From positions 1-13,971 of the forward strand of contig JAGWUU010000048.1 of NCBI GenBank assembly GCA_028868335.1: a stretch of DNA of 13,971 nucleotides. Reading direction: 5' to 3'. The position numbers and the translations under genes are program-made. The notes under the pieces were generated by a model. That model ran no database searches, was not told the DNA's origin, and saw only the letters and a program-made list of their open reading frames with translations. The first letter of the stretch is position 1. Each line of letters opens with the position of its first letter. This stretch comes from Sphingomonadales bacterium. Lineage in GTDB: Bacteria > Pseudomonadota > Alphaproteobacteria > Sphingomonadales > Sphingomonadaceae. Shown here one piece after another: positions 6,493 through 13,667 of this stretch.

Positions 6493-7180
6493 ATTGCTGC
6501 GGTGCGGTCGGCACCGCCACTCGCCGCACGGTCAGCACCTTGACCGGCGGTTCAAGCATCTGGCCCTTCAGCGGCCCTTCGCCCTTGGTCGGCGAAAGTG
6601 GCGAGTCCCAGATCTTCTTCACCACGTCCATGCCCGAAACGACGTGGCCGAATGCGGCAAAACCCGCCTGAATATCGGGATTTGGTGATTTGGGATCGGC
6701 ATCGAGGCCGGTCAGGTCCGACAACAGGATCGAGAAGTCGGCCATTGCCGTGCCTGGAGCATAACGGGCCATCGAAATTGTTCCGGCCTTGTGGCTGATC
6801 CCGGTCAGGGTGGTCGGTTCGTGCGCGATGGGCTTGAATACTTTCAGCGGATTGGCCTGCAATCCCGCTTGTATCAGGCCGTTCGGCTGGGTTCCCCAGT
6901 CGAGCCGCATCGAGCGATAGAACGGTATGCCGTCGAACTTTTTCGCATCGACATAGTGAACGAAATTTTCGACGGTGATCGGCGCGTGCTTGTGATCGAG
7001 GTCAAGCTCGATCGTGCCAAGCGCCGTCACCATGGCCACGCGCACCGTGTCCGGCAACGGCACCGGAGCAACCGGAGCAGGCCTGGGCTTGGCAACGCGC
7101 GCTCTGGGCCTGGCGGCATCGGCGGCGGTTGCGGACAGGGCGAAGGCGGCAAGCGCGAGCAGTGCGAATCGACGGTTCAT
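6491..7180 (-). CDS. Exported cyclophilin-like peptidyl-prolyl isomerase homologue (229 aa)
   Basis: A periplasmic cyclophilin-fold protein. ATG 7180 starts a clear signal peptide (MNRR, then a hydrophobic Ala/Leu run, predicted cleavage after ADA at residue 22), followed by a Pro/Ala/Arg linker to about 45. The fold is recognisable from VTALGTIELDLDHKHAPITV and ENFVHYVDAKKFDGIPFYRS. The catalytic region is degenerate: FYRSMRLDWGTQPNGLIQAG replaces FHRVIPGFMxQGG, keeping Arg89 but with an insertion, and the SQFFI pocket reads ADFSILLSD. Isomerase activity may be reduced, or the protein may act as a chaperone. An upstream in-frame ATG at 7252 exists but would bury the signal peptide. It is convergent with ppiB and shares its hairpin; the 108 bp upstream hold one REP-like palindrome. 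Confidence 0.92.
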   Translation of the reverse strand: MNRRFALLALAAFALSATAADAARPRARVAKPRPAPVAPVPLPDTVRVAMVTALGTIELDLDHKHAPITVENFVHYVDAKKFDGIPFYRSMRLDWGTQPNGLIQAGLQANPLKVFKPIAHEPTTLTGISHKAGTISMARYAPGTAMADFSILLSDLTGLDADPKSPNPDIQAGFAAFGHVVSGMDVVKKIWDSPLSPTKGEGPLKGQMLEPPVKVLTVRRVAVPTAPQQ

Positions 7181-7246
7181 CCGTCCATTATGCCGCGCGG
7201 CGAATTGAAGGCCACCCGTACCGTTGCACGATGCCTTGCCACTTAT

Positions 7247-7275
7247 CGTCATCCGGGGCTTGACCCTGGATGATG
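7247..7275. repeat. REP-like palindrome, solitary copy
   Basis: TCATCCGGGG (7249-7258) pairs with CCCTGGATGA (7264-7273) with one G-U pair around a CTTGA loop. This is the same loop and core as the copies at 9613-9633 and 12379-12399. It lies between the lysR stop and the start of the exported cyclophilin gene, both on the minus strand, so it could also serve as a transcription-end hairpin for the long operon. Confidence 0.75.
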
Positions 7276-7288
7276 GAAAGCGGGCGGC

Positions 7289-8173
7289 CTAAAGTCCGGC
7301 CTTGACCAGCCAGTCGTGGAAGATCCGCACCGAGCGCATTTCAAGCGCGTGAGGGCGGCAGATGAACCAGTACGAATAGGGGCTCTCCACCTCGACATCG
7401 AACAGCTTGGCAAGGCGGTTGTCGTGGCTGCGGCGGAAATGGTCGTCGTGCATGATCGCGATGCCCAGGCCGTTGGCCGCGCCTTCGAGGATCATCTGGC
7501 CCGAATCGAAGTGATCGACCGCCATCGGCTCAAGGTCGGGCATGCCCAGCGCTTGCTTCCACGCAACGAAGCTGTCGGGCAGCTCGGTGTGGATCAGGAA
7601 GGTCTGGCGCGACAGCGCCTCGCGGCTTGGGTTGGGGCCGATCTCCTCGGCCAGCGTCTTGGAGGTGAAGGCATAGACCCGGTTGTGGTCGAGCCGCACC
7701 GAATGGAACGCCGGATCGGGCTGCTTGGAAAGGATGATCGCCGCATCAAGCGTATCGCCGACCCTGGTTTCAAGATGCGGGCTGGTGTCGATGTCGATGT
7801 GCAGGCGGGGATGGGCCTTGCGCAGTTCGGGTAGCCGCGGAAACAGCCGCTGGGTGCCGAACAGTGGCAGCACGCCCAGGTGCAGGCGCAGAACCTTGGA
7901 ATCCTCTACCTGCCCTTCGACTGCCGCGGCCAGTTCATCGAATTTCAGGCTGACCGCATCGTAGAAGGCCTGACCGTCATCCGTCAGTTTCATCGCCTGG
8001 TGCTGCCGGGTGAACAGCCGCTTGCCGATGAAATCCTCAAGCGCGGAAACGCGCCGTGACAGCGCCGAGGGACTGAGCCCCAATTCGTCGGCCGCAGCAC
8101 GGGCGCTGCCCAGCCGGACGATCCGCACGAACGCTTCGATCGCGCGCAGTGGGGGGAGACGGCGGATTGCCAC
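7289..8173 (-). CDS. LysR-family transcriptional regulator, GcvA-like (294 aa)
   Basis: DNA-binding regulator with an N-terminal winged helix-turn-helix (about 6-65, helix pair ARAAADELGLSPSALSRRVSALE) and a periplasmic-binding-protein-like effector domain from about 90 to the end. MAIRRLPPLRAIEAFVRI is characteristic of the GcvA/AmpR-type subgroup. Length is normal. The start is GTG at 8173, 6 nt after the corC stop, and the last corC codons supply a GGAAGAG ribosome binding sequence, so it is probably co-expressed with the housekeeping block rather than from its own divergent promoter. LysR regulators commonly sit divergent to a target gene; here no divergent neighbour exists and no target can be named. 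Confidence 0.94.
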   Translation of the reverse strand: MAIRRLPPLRAIEAFVRIVRLGSARAAADELGLSPSALSRRVSALEDFIGKRLFTRQHQAMKLTDDGQAFYDAVSLKFDELAAAVEGQVEDSKVLRLHLGVLPLFGTQRLFPRLPELRKAHPRLHIDIDTSPHLETRVGDTLDAAIILSKQPDPAFHSVRLDHNRVYAFTSKTLAEEIGPNPSREALSRQTFLIHTELPDSFVAWKQALGMPDLEPMAVDHFDSGQMILEGAANGLGIAIMHDDHFRRSHDNRLAKLFDVEVESPYSYWFICRPHALEMRSVRIFHDWLVKAGL

Positions 8174-8179
8174 GCAGGG

Positions 8180-9085
8180 TTACTCTTCCGATTCTTCGGT
8201 TTTTGGGGGAGGCGGGTGCAGCCGCAGACGCGTAACGTGTTTTTCGTTACCCGCAACTACTTCCAGCTTCCACCCGCTGTCATGGGCAAGGATCGCGCCG
8301 ACAGGTGGAACCTGCCCCGCAAGAAGAAAGGCAAGGCCGCCCAGGGTATCGACGTCTTCCTCCACCTCGCCAAGCCGGGCGTCGATGCGTTCGCCCACCT
8401 CGTCGAGTTCGGTACGGGCATCTGCTTCCCACATGCCCTCACCCAGAGGTGTGAGCATGTCTTCCGGCGCGTCATCGTGCTCGTCCTCGATCTCGCCGAT
8501 GATTTCCTCGACCAGGTCCTCGATGGTTATGATGCCGTCCGTGCCGGAATATTCGTCGATCACCACGGCAAGGTGGACGCGGCTGGCGCGCATGTCGTTG
8601 AGCACGTCAAGCGCGTTGCGCGCCTGCGGCACGAACAGCGGCTGGCGTAGCAGGTTCGTCCAGTCCCGTGGCGGTTTGCCGCTGACGAGGAACGGGAAAA
8701 CGTCCTTCATCAGCACCATCCCGACGATTTCGTCGAGCGTTTCGCCATAGACCGGCACGCGAGAGTGACCGTGTTCGGAAAAAACGCCGACCACCGCTTC
8801 CCAAGGCGCGGTTTGCGGGATCGCAATGATTTCGCCGCGCGGGATTGCGACGTCGTCGGCATCGTGTTCGCTGAAATGGAGCAGGTTGCGCAGCATCTGC
8901 CGCTCCAGTGGCGTCAGATCTCCATTGCTGGCTGCACCCTTGTTGCCATGATCCTCGTGCTCGTCGATCGCTTCCTCAATCTGGGCGCGAAGCGACTGGT
9001 CCGTATCGGAGCCGTCGAAAAACCGGCGGATTGCATGCCAAAGCGTGCGCCTACTGTCCGGCTCCGGTGAATGACTGTCGGCCAT
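8180..9085 (-). CDS. corC: CorC/HlyC-family CBS-domain protein (301 aa)
   Basis: A soluble protein of the HlyC/CorC (TlyC) family, which has been tied to Mg2+/Co2+ efflux and envelope integrity. It has two CBS domains, about 78-130 (DVAIPRGEIIAIP start) and 142-200 (HLAVVIDEYSGTDGIITIEDL near its end), followed by EEIIGEIEDEHD and a C-terminal transporter-associated CorC_HlyC domain (about 215-295, containing DTLGGLAFLLAGQVP). The membrane DUF21 domain of longer relatives is absent, as is usual for the copy next to ybeY. ATG 9085 lies 19 nt after the ybeY stop; an in-frame ATG at 9124 inside ybeY is a less likely start. Coupled at its 3' end to the lysR gene. The lnt gene often found next in alphaproteobacteria is not here. 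Confidence 0.93.
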   Translation of the reverse strand: MADSHSPEPDSRRTLWHAIRRFFDGSDTDQSLRAQIEEAIDEHEDHGNKGAASNGDLTPLERQMLRNLLHFSEHDADDVAIPRGEIIAIPQTAPWEAVVGVFSEHGHSRVPVYGETLDEIVGMVLMKDVFPFLVSGKPPRDWTNLLRQPLFVPQARNALDVLNDMRASRVHLAVVIDEYSGTDGIITIEDLVEEIIGEIEDEHDDAPEDMLTPLGEGMWEADARTELDEVGERIDARLGEVEEDVDTLGGLAFLLAGQVPPVGAILAHDSGWKLEVVAGNEKHVTRLRLHPPPPKTEESEE

Positions 9086-9104
9086 TGGCCTGAATAGATC
9101 CCTG

Positions 9105-9599
9105 TTATGCGTCGTGGTCGCCATATGGGTCGGCAATGCCGAGAAGCGCAAGCGCCTTTATTTCGATGAGTTCCATTGCCCTGGCGTCGGCTGGGGAAAT
9201 CTCATGGTCATGGCCGGCAAGGTGGAGCAGGCCGTGGACGATCAGGTGGGCGGCGTGATGTTCAAGGCTGATGCCCTTGTCGGCCGCCTCACGCGCGCAG
9301 GTTTCAAGTGCCAGCGCGATGTCGCCGAGCAGTTCAGGCGGACCATCGGGGGTGAGGGCAAGCAGGTCCGCGCGCTCAAGCATCGGGAAGGACAGCACGT
9401 TGGTCGGCCTGTCCTTGCCGCGCCATTCGCGGTTGAGAGCATGGACTTCCGCGTCATCGGCAAACAGCAGCGATGCGGACAGGCGTGGGTTGGCGAGTTC
9501 AGGGGTGACGCCTGACAGGGCGGCGGCGGCGCGATTGGCAAGGTCCTCCCAATCGGGTGGGGAGGGCCAGGCTGCCTCGATCTCTGTATCAAGCTCCAA
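9105..9599 (-). CDS. ybeY: Endoribonuclease YbeY (164 aa)
   Basis: Metal-dependent single-strand endoribonuclease involved in 16S rRNA maturation and ribosome quality control. The zinc motif HGLLHLAGHDH gives H122-x3-H126-x5-H132. The conserved NREWRGKDRPTNVLSFP (about 56-72) and GDIALA (92-97) blocks are also present, and length is normal. The only usable start is TTG at 9597-9599: an in-frame TGA stands immediately before it, and a run of five G lies about 5 nt upstream as the ribosome binding site. That site abuts a REP-like doublet separating ybeY from phoH, two genes that are usually adjacent or overlapping. This suggests the original start region was remodelled by repeat insertion (inference). 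Confidence 0.94.
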   Translation of the reverse strand: MELDTEIEAAWPSPPDWEDLANRAAAALSGVTPELANPRLSASLLFADDAEVHALNREWRGKDRPTNVLSFPMLERADLLALTPDGPPELLGDIALALETCAREAADKGISLEHHAAHLIVHGLLHLAGHDHEISPADARAMELIEIKALALLGIADPYGDHDA

Positions 9600-9608
9600 T
9601 CAAACCCC

Positions 9609-9707
9609 CGTCACCCCGGGCTTGACCCGGGGTCGCGCTCCCTATGCCGTCGTCTCGGGGCGTGGCAAAGGAGAAAAACGGGCCCCCGGATCAAGTCCGG
9701 GGTGACG
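9609..9707. repeat. REPIN-like palindrome doublet in the phoH-ybeY spacer
   Basis: Two hairpins in inverted arrangement. The left is ACCCCGGG (9613-9620) with CCCGGGGT (9626-9633) around CTTGA; the right is CCCCGGA (9684-9690) with TCCGGGG (9696-9702) around TCAAG. The outer ends, CGTCACCCCGG (9609-9619) and CCGGGGTGACG (9697-9707), are perfect 11-bp inverted complements, so the whole 99 bp is a palindromic unit like the REPINs (paired REP elements) described in other bacteria. It sits inside a same-strand gene block. Confidence 0.8.
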
Positions 9708-9743
9708 CCGGAGAGTAAGATCAAGTCCGGGGTGACGCCGGAG
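9689..9743 (+). repeat. 25-bp tandem-like direct repeat, half-elements of the REP family
   Basis: The 25 bp at 9689-9713 (starting GATCAAGTCCGGGG) recur exactly at 9719-9743, a 30-bp period with a 5-bp spacer. The second copy lacks the left hairpin arm, so it is a half-element duplicated next to the complete doublet, just downstream of the phoH stop. Confidence 0.85.
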
Positions 9744-9757
9744 CGAGCGAAGGGTGA

Positions 9758-10777
9758 CTACGCCTCGTGCCCCTCATAGGCCTCAACAATCCGTCCGACG
9801 ATCGGATGGCGCACCACGTCCGCTCTTGTGAAGCGAGTCACCGCGACCCCCTCGACGCCTTCCAGCCGGACGACCGCGTCGTTGAGTCCGCTCATCGCCG
9901 GACCACCCGGAATATCGACCTGCTTGGGATCGCCACAGATCACCATGCGGCTGTTCATGCCGAAGCGGGTCAGGAACATTTTCATCTGCTCGCGCGAGGT
10001 GTTCTGCGCCTCATCGAGGATGACGAAGGCGTCGGCAAGCGTGCGCCCGCGCATGAAGGCGATCGGGGCAATCTCGATTTCGCCGCTGGCGATGCGCCGT
10101 TCCACCTGTTCGGGCGGCATGCAATCGTAGAGCGCATCGTAGAGCGGGCGCAGGTAGGGATCGACCTTTTCCTTCATGTCGCCGGGAAGGAAGCCGAGCC
10201 GCTCGCCCGCTTCCACCGCCGGGCGGCTGAGAATCAGGCGCTGGACCGATCCGGTGATGAGTTGGCTGACCGCCTGGGCCACCGCGACATAGGTTTTGCC
10301 CGTGCCCGCCGGGCCCAGCGCGAAGATCACGTCCTTGCTGGCGAGCGCGCGCATATATTCGATCTGGGTAGCGCTGCGCGGAACGATGGTTTTCTTGCGG
10401 GTACGGATGATGATCGGCGGCGCACCCTCATCGCCCGAAACGATCCCTTCGAGCGTCGGCTCTGCTGACATGACGATGATCGATTCGACGGCACCGGGAT
10501 CAAGGTCCTGCCCCTGGAGCAACCGCTGGTGCATCGCTTTCAGCACGTCACGGGCGCGGGCGACGCCATCTTCAGGGCCCTCGATCTGGACGCGATTGCC
10601 ACGGGCGGAAATGAACACGCCAAGCCGGTTTTCGATCAGGACAAGGTTGGCGTCGAACTGCCCGAACAGCGAACCAAGGATGGTCGCTTCGTCGAATTCG
10701 ATCTCCGTCCGGGCTTTCCGGTGGGCATCCTGGCGATCTTGCGCCGTTTCATAGGCGCGGGCTGGTTTGCGGCTCAT
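9758..10777 (-). CDS. phoH: PhoH-family ATPase (339 aa)
   Basis: Cytosolic P-loop ATPase of the PhoH/PhoL family, commonly paired with YbeY and thought to act in RNA or ribosome metabolism. An N-terminal KH-like region (about 25-110, with LGVFISARGNRVQIEG) precedes the ATPase core. Walker A is GPAGTGKT at 155-162 and Walker B is FVILDEAQN at 241-249, followed by VICGDPKQVD near 269-278; SRPAVEAGERLGFLPGD is a family hallmark. ATG 10777 has AAGGAG just 3 nt upstream; the frame is open to 10843 but without family similarity. It precedes ybeY, from which it is separated by about 158 bp of palindromic repeats instead of the usual tight junction. Confidence 0.95.
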   Translation of the reverse strand: MSRKPARAYETAQDRQDAHRKARTEIEFDEATILGSLFGQFDANLVLIENRLGVFISARGNRVQIEGPEDGVARARDVLKAMHQRLLQGQDLDPGAVESIIVMSAEPTLEGIVSGDEGAPPIIIRTRKKTIVPRSATQIEYMRALASKDVIFALGPAGTGKTYVAVAQAVSQLITGSVQRLILSRPAVEAGERLGFLPGDMKEKVDPYLRPLYDALYDCMPPEQVERRIASGEIEIAPIAFMRGRTLADAFVILDEAQNTSREQMKMFLTRFGMNSRMVICGDPKQVDIPGGPAMSGLNDAVVRLEGVEGVAVTRFTRADVVRHPIVGRIVEAYEGHEA

Positions 10778-10815
10778 GCGCTCCTTTCGTTTCGGCCAAC
10801 AGGGGCCTGATTCGG

Positions 10816-10844
10816 AAGATAGGCGCTTGGCTGATGGGGGCAAG
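10816..10844 (-). promoter_or_regulatory. Candidate promoter upstream of phoH
   Basis: On the minus strand, CTTGCC (10839-10844) and CTATCT (10817-10822) are separated by 16 bp, and the -10 box ends about 39 nt before the phoH ATG. This would give the phoH-ybeY-corC-lysR part its own transcript start inside the block. Predicted by eye only; the matches are moderate. Confidence 0.3.
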
Positions 10845-11057
10845 CGAGCGACTCGCTGCCAGCGGTGGAAAAGCGATCACTCGCCACCGTCTGGGTTGTC
10901 GGCCCCATACTTCTTCCGATTCCCTGCATCGGGCTCGTTCCAGAATTGACCCCGTTAACCGTCACACAAGGAAAGCGACTCCGCGCTTGGGGGTTGGAGT
11001 TTCGCAATGTGAGAAAACGCGCCAATCAGTTCGTCTGAAAACAACTGCGAGAATTGA

Positions 11058-12365
11058 CTATACCAACTGTCCCGAAAGCGAATTCGGTCCGGCCTCGACC
11101 AGTTCCACCTCGACCAGATCGCCGATCGCGACCTCGCCGGTGAAATGGACCGATTGCAGCCAGGGTGATTTGCCGAGCCACTGGCCTTCGTGCTTGCCGC
11201 GCCGTTCGACCAGCACGACGCAGCGCTTGCCGATCGATGCTCGGTTGAAAGCGATCTGTGAGACGTTCAGCGTCGTCTGAAGGCGTTGAAGTCGCTCATC
11301 CATGACGTCAAGGGGGACCTGCCCGTCCATCGTCGCAGCCGGGGTGCCGGGGCGCGCGGAATACTTGAAACTGAAGCACTGGGCATAGCCCACCTGTTCG
11401 ACGAGTTTCAGCGTATCCTCGAACTCGGCATCGGTTTCGCCAGGAAAACCGACGATAAAATCGCCCGATAGAGCAATATCAGGCCGCGCCGCGCGGACCT
11501 TGTCGAGAATCGCCAGATAGCTCGCCGTCGTGTGACTGCGGTTCATCGCCTTCAGCACGCGATCGTTCCCGGCCTGAACCGGAAGGTGGAGGAACGGCAT
11601 CAGCTTTTCGATGTCGCGGTGTGCGGCGATCAGCCCGTCCGTCATGTCGTTGGGATGGCTTGTGGTGTAGCGTATCCGCGCCAGGGCAGGGATTGCCGCC
11701 AGAGCCTCGATCAGCCGCTCCAGCCCGCGTCCGCCCGCATCGCGCCAGGCGTTGACGTTCTGGCCGAGCAGCGTGATTTCGCGTGCACCGGCATCGACCA
11801 GTCTCTTCGCTTCCTCAACCAGATCATTGAAGGGGCGTGAAATTTCAGCACCGCGAGTGTAAGGCACAACGCAGTAGGTGCAGAACTTGTCGCAGCCTTC
11901 CTGTACGGTCAGGAAGGCGCTGGGGCCGACCTTGCGCCGGGCCGGGAGCACATCGAACTTGGTCTCGGTCGGCATGTCGGTATCGACCGAGCGCCGTCCC
12001 TCCACGGCATCGGCGATCATCGCGGGCAAGCGGTGATAGGCCTGCGGGCCGACCACCATCGACACCGACGGCGCGCGGGTCATGATCTCCTCGCCCTCCG
12101 CCTGGGCGACGCAGCCAGCAACCGCGATCAGCGGCGCGGTTCCGTCCTCGCGCCTCAGGCGGCCGATGTCCGAATAGACCTTCTCCGCCGCCTTTTCACG
12201 GATGTGGCAGGTGTTGAGCACCACGAGGTCCGCCTCCTCGCCCTCCGGAGCAGGGGCGATACCCTGCTGGGCGAGCAGCTCGGCCATCCGCTCGCCATCA
12301 TAGACGTTCATCTGGCAGCCGAAGCTCTTGACCCGGTAGGTCCTGGGTGGCGGGGTGGAGTGCAT
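11058..12365 (-). CDS. miaB: tRNA-2-methylthio-N6-dimethylallyladenosine synthase MiaB (435 aa)
   Basis: Radical-SAM methylthiotransferase that converts i6A37 to ms2i6A37 in tRNAs reading UNN codons. The N-terminal UPF0004 domain binds one [4Fe-4S] cluster through C17 (FGCQMN), C53 (NTCHIREKA) and C85. The radical SAM cluster motif is C158-x3-C162-x2-C165 (GCDKFCTYCVVPYTRG). GQNVNAW and FIVGFPGETDAEF are typical of the core, and a C-terminal TRAM domain covers about 370-435. I chose ATG 12365, where similarity begins; an in-frame ATG at 12380 lies inside the palindromic element. A weak GAAAGA ribosome site precedes it. The 280 bp downstream to phoH hold no gene. Confidence 0.97.
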   Translation of the reverse strand: MHSTPPPRTYRVKSFGCQMNVYDGERMAELLAQQGIAPAPEGEEADLVVLNTCHIREKAAEKVYSDIGRLRREDGTAPLIAVAGCVAQAEGEEIMTRAPSVSMVVGPQAYHRLPAMIADAVEGRRSVDTDMPTETKFDVLPARRKVGPSAFLTVQEGCDKFCTYCVVPYTRGAEISRPFNDLVEEAKRLVDAGAREITLLGQNVNAWRDAGGRGLERLIEALAAIPALARIRYTTSHPNDMTDGLIAAHRDIEKLMPFLHLPVQAGNDRVLKAMNRSHTTASYLAILDKVRAARPDIALSGDFIVGFPGETDAEFEDTLKLVEQVGYAQCFSFKYSARPGTPAATMDGQVPLDVMDERLQRLQTTLNVSQIAFNRASIGKRCVVLVERRGKHEGQWLGKSPWLQSVHFTGEVAIGDLVEVELVEAGPNSLSGQLV

Positions 12366-12374
12366 GGTATCTTT

Positions 12375-12456
12375 CGTCATCCCGGGCTTGGCCCGGGATC
12401 GCTGGCGGAAGTCGCATTTATTCGGCCAGCGGTCCCGGATCAAGTCCGGGACGACG
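12375..12456. repeat. REPIN-like palindrome doublet in the plsC-miaB spacer
   Basis: Left hairpin ATCCCGGGC (12379-12387) with GCCCGGGAT (12391-12399) around TTG; right hairpin GTCCCGGA (12432-12439) with TCCGGGAC (12445-12452) around TCAAG. The outer ends (12375-12385 and 12446-12456) are inverted complements with one mismatch, and inner arms at 12395-12406 and 12425-12436 match 11 of 12. CGTCATCC occurs as a direct repeat at 12375-12382 and 12455-12462. The element fills the spacer between the plsC stop and the miaB ribosome binding site. Confidence 0.8.
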
Positions 12457-13218
12457 TCATCCAGCAAGCGCTCGCAGGATCGCATCGCGTGCGGCGGCGG
12501 AGATTGTCTTGCGATTGGTCAATTGATCGCCGGAAAGCGGCGGCAGGAAGGTAACCGTTACCGGCACCGGGCGTCGCCAGGCGAGGATGCGCAGGAAGTT
12601 GTCGAGCCCATGCTCCTCTCCCACCCAGGCAATCTGCGCGGCTTCAGAACCGTAATCGAGCAGTACCGGCTGGACTGCGATTCCCGCAGGGAGCGGCTCG
12701 AATGCGGAGAGAAGCGAGCTTTTGAACGGGAGCAGCCCTGTGCCTTCGCTGGTTGTGCCTTCGGGAAAGATCGTCAACGCGTGGGTTTCGGCAAGGGCGA
12801 CGCGCACCTGTTCGACCTGCTCCGCCACGCTGGCCCGATCGTGCCGGGCGACGAACACGGTGTCGTTCATCTTGCACAGCCATTTGAGCAGCGGCATCGT
12901 GGCGAGCCCGTCATGCCCGACAAAGGCAGTCCCGGTAATGAAGCTGAGCGCGGGAATGTCTATCCAACTGACATGGTTGGCCAGGAGGAACACGGGGCCG
13001 GTCGGCTTGACCCCGGCCGCTCTGATTTCCACCCCGGCAATTATCGCGATCCCGCCAAGGAATACGCGCGGCCAGGGGTTGGCGATACGCAACACGCGAT
13101 AGATGTAGTAGAAGGGGATGCAAACCAACAACAGACCGACCATCGCCAGCAACCGCAACGTCACCCGCAGCCACGCCCGAAGCGAGTAGCCGCGCGGCAG
13201 GGCGAGAGCGGCGACCAC
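12457..13218 (-). CDS. plsC: 1-acyl-sn-glycerol-3-phosphate acyltransferase, PlsC family (253 aa)
   Basis: Inner-membrane acyltransferase that acylates lysophosphatidic acid to phosphatidic acid in phospholipid synthesis. The HX4D motif is NHVSWID (H82, D87), the phosphate-binding motif is FPEGTTSEGTG (from 151), and a hydrophobic segment at about 22-42 anchors the protein. The last visible motif region is VQPVLLDYG. The frame is open upstream into fur, so the start is uncertain: GTG at 13218, 7 nt after the fur stop, gives a family-like length and is preferred; a later ATG would cut the membrane anchor. Second gene of the fur-plsC-miaB run. Other acyl acceptors, such as ornithine lipid precursors, cannot be excluded for this family. 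Confidence 0.92.
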   Translation of the reverse strand: MVAALALPRGYSLRAWLRVTLRLLAMVGLLLVCIPFYYIYRVLRIANPWPRVFLGGIAIIAGVEIRAAGVKPTGPVFLLANHVSWIDIPALSFITGTAFVGHDGLATMPLLKWLCKMNDTVFVARHDRASVAEQVEQVRVALAETHALTIFPEGTTSEGTGLLPFKSSLLSAFEPLPAGIAVQPVLLDYGSEAAQIAWVGEEHGLDNFLRILAWRRPVPVTVTFLPPLSGDQLTNRKTISAAARDAILRALAG

Positions 13219-13225
13219 TATGTTG

Positions 13226-13648
13226 TCAGCTTTCGCGGCCGAGGCGGACGCCGTACAGTTCCATCCGGTGGTCAACGAGGCGGAAGCCCAGTTTTTCAGC
13301 AATCTGGCGCTGCAATGCTTCCAGTTCGGGATCCACGAACTCTATTACATTACCGCTTTCGACATCGATCAGGTGATCGTGGTGCGCTTCCGGCGCGGCT
13401 TCGTAGCGGGACCGCCCATCGCCGAAATCGTGACGTTCGAGAATGCCGGCCTCTTCGAAAAGCCGGACCGTCCGATACACCGTGGCGATCGAAATCTTGG
13501 GGTCGATCGCGGAGGCGCGCTCATGCAGGCTTTCGACATCGGGATGGTCCGAGGCTTCGGACAGGACCTTGGCGATTACCCGGCGCTGCTCGGTAATTCG
13601 CAACCCGCGTTCGGCGCAGAGCGCTTCAATATCAATGGCCTGATGCAA
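13226..13648 (-). CDS. fur: Fur-family metal-responsive regulator (140 aa)
   Basis: Dimeric metal-dependent repressor. The winged helix is in residues about 10-80 (recognition region SIATVYRTVRLFEEAGIL at 53-70) and a C-terminal dimerisation domain follows. The regulatory metal ligands are visible as EAHHDHLID (H89, H90, D91, H92). The structural-zinc CxxC pairs of E. coli Fur are absent; the only cysteine is C11. This is the pattern of alphaproteobacterial Fur/Mur proteins, which may sense Mn2+ as well as Fe2+, so the metal is not settled. The start is TTG at 13648, with GGAG 6-7 nt upstream; MHQ is the expected family N-terminus and no in-frame ATG exists nearby. The promoter carries an inverted repeat. 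Confidence 0.94.
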   Translation of the reverse strand: MHQAIDIEALCAERGLRITEQRRVIAKVLSEASDHPDVESLHERASAIDPKISIATVYRTVRLFEEAGILERHDFGDGRSRYEAAPEAHHDHLIDVESGNVIEFVDPELEALQRQIAEKLGFRLVDHRMELYGVRLGRES

Positions 13649-13667
13649 CGCGAACTCCGAGAGACAT

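Noticed and set aside
9609..9743. CRISPR-like repeats
   Set aside because: The copies are palindromic, few, and separated by 5 bp or irregular spacers with no cas genes; they fit a REP-type family instead.
10778..11057. Small gene or RNA in the miaB-phoH gap
   Set aside because: No frame has a ribosome site with sensible coding sequence, and no strong hairpin followed by a T-run was seen. Only a candidate phoH promoter is supported.
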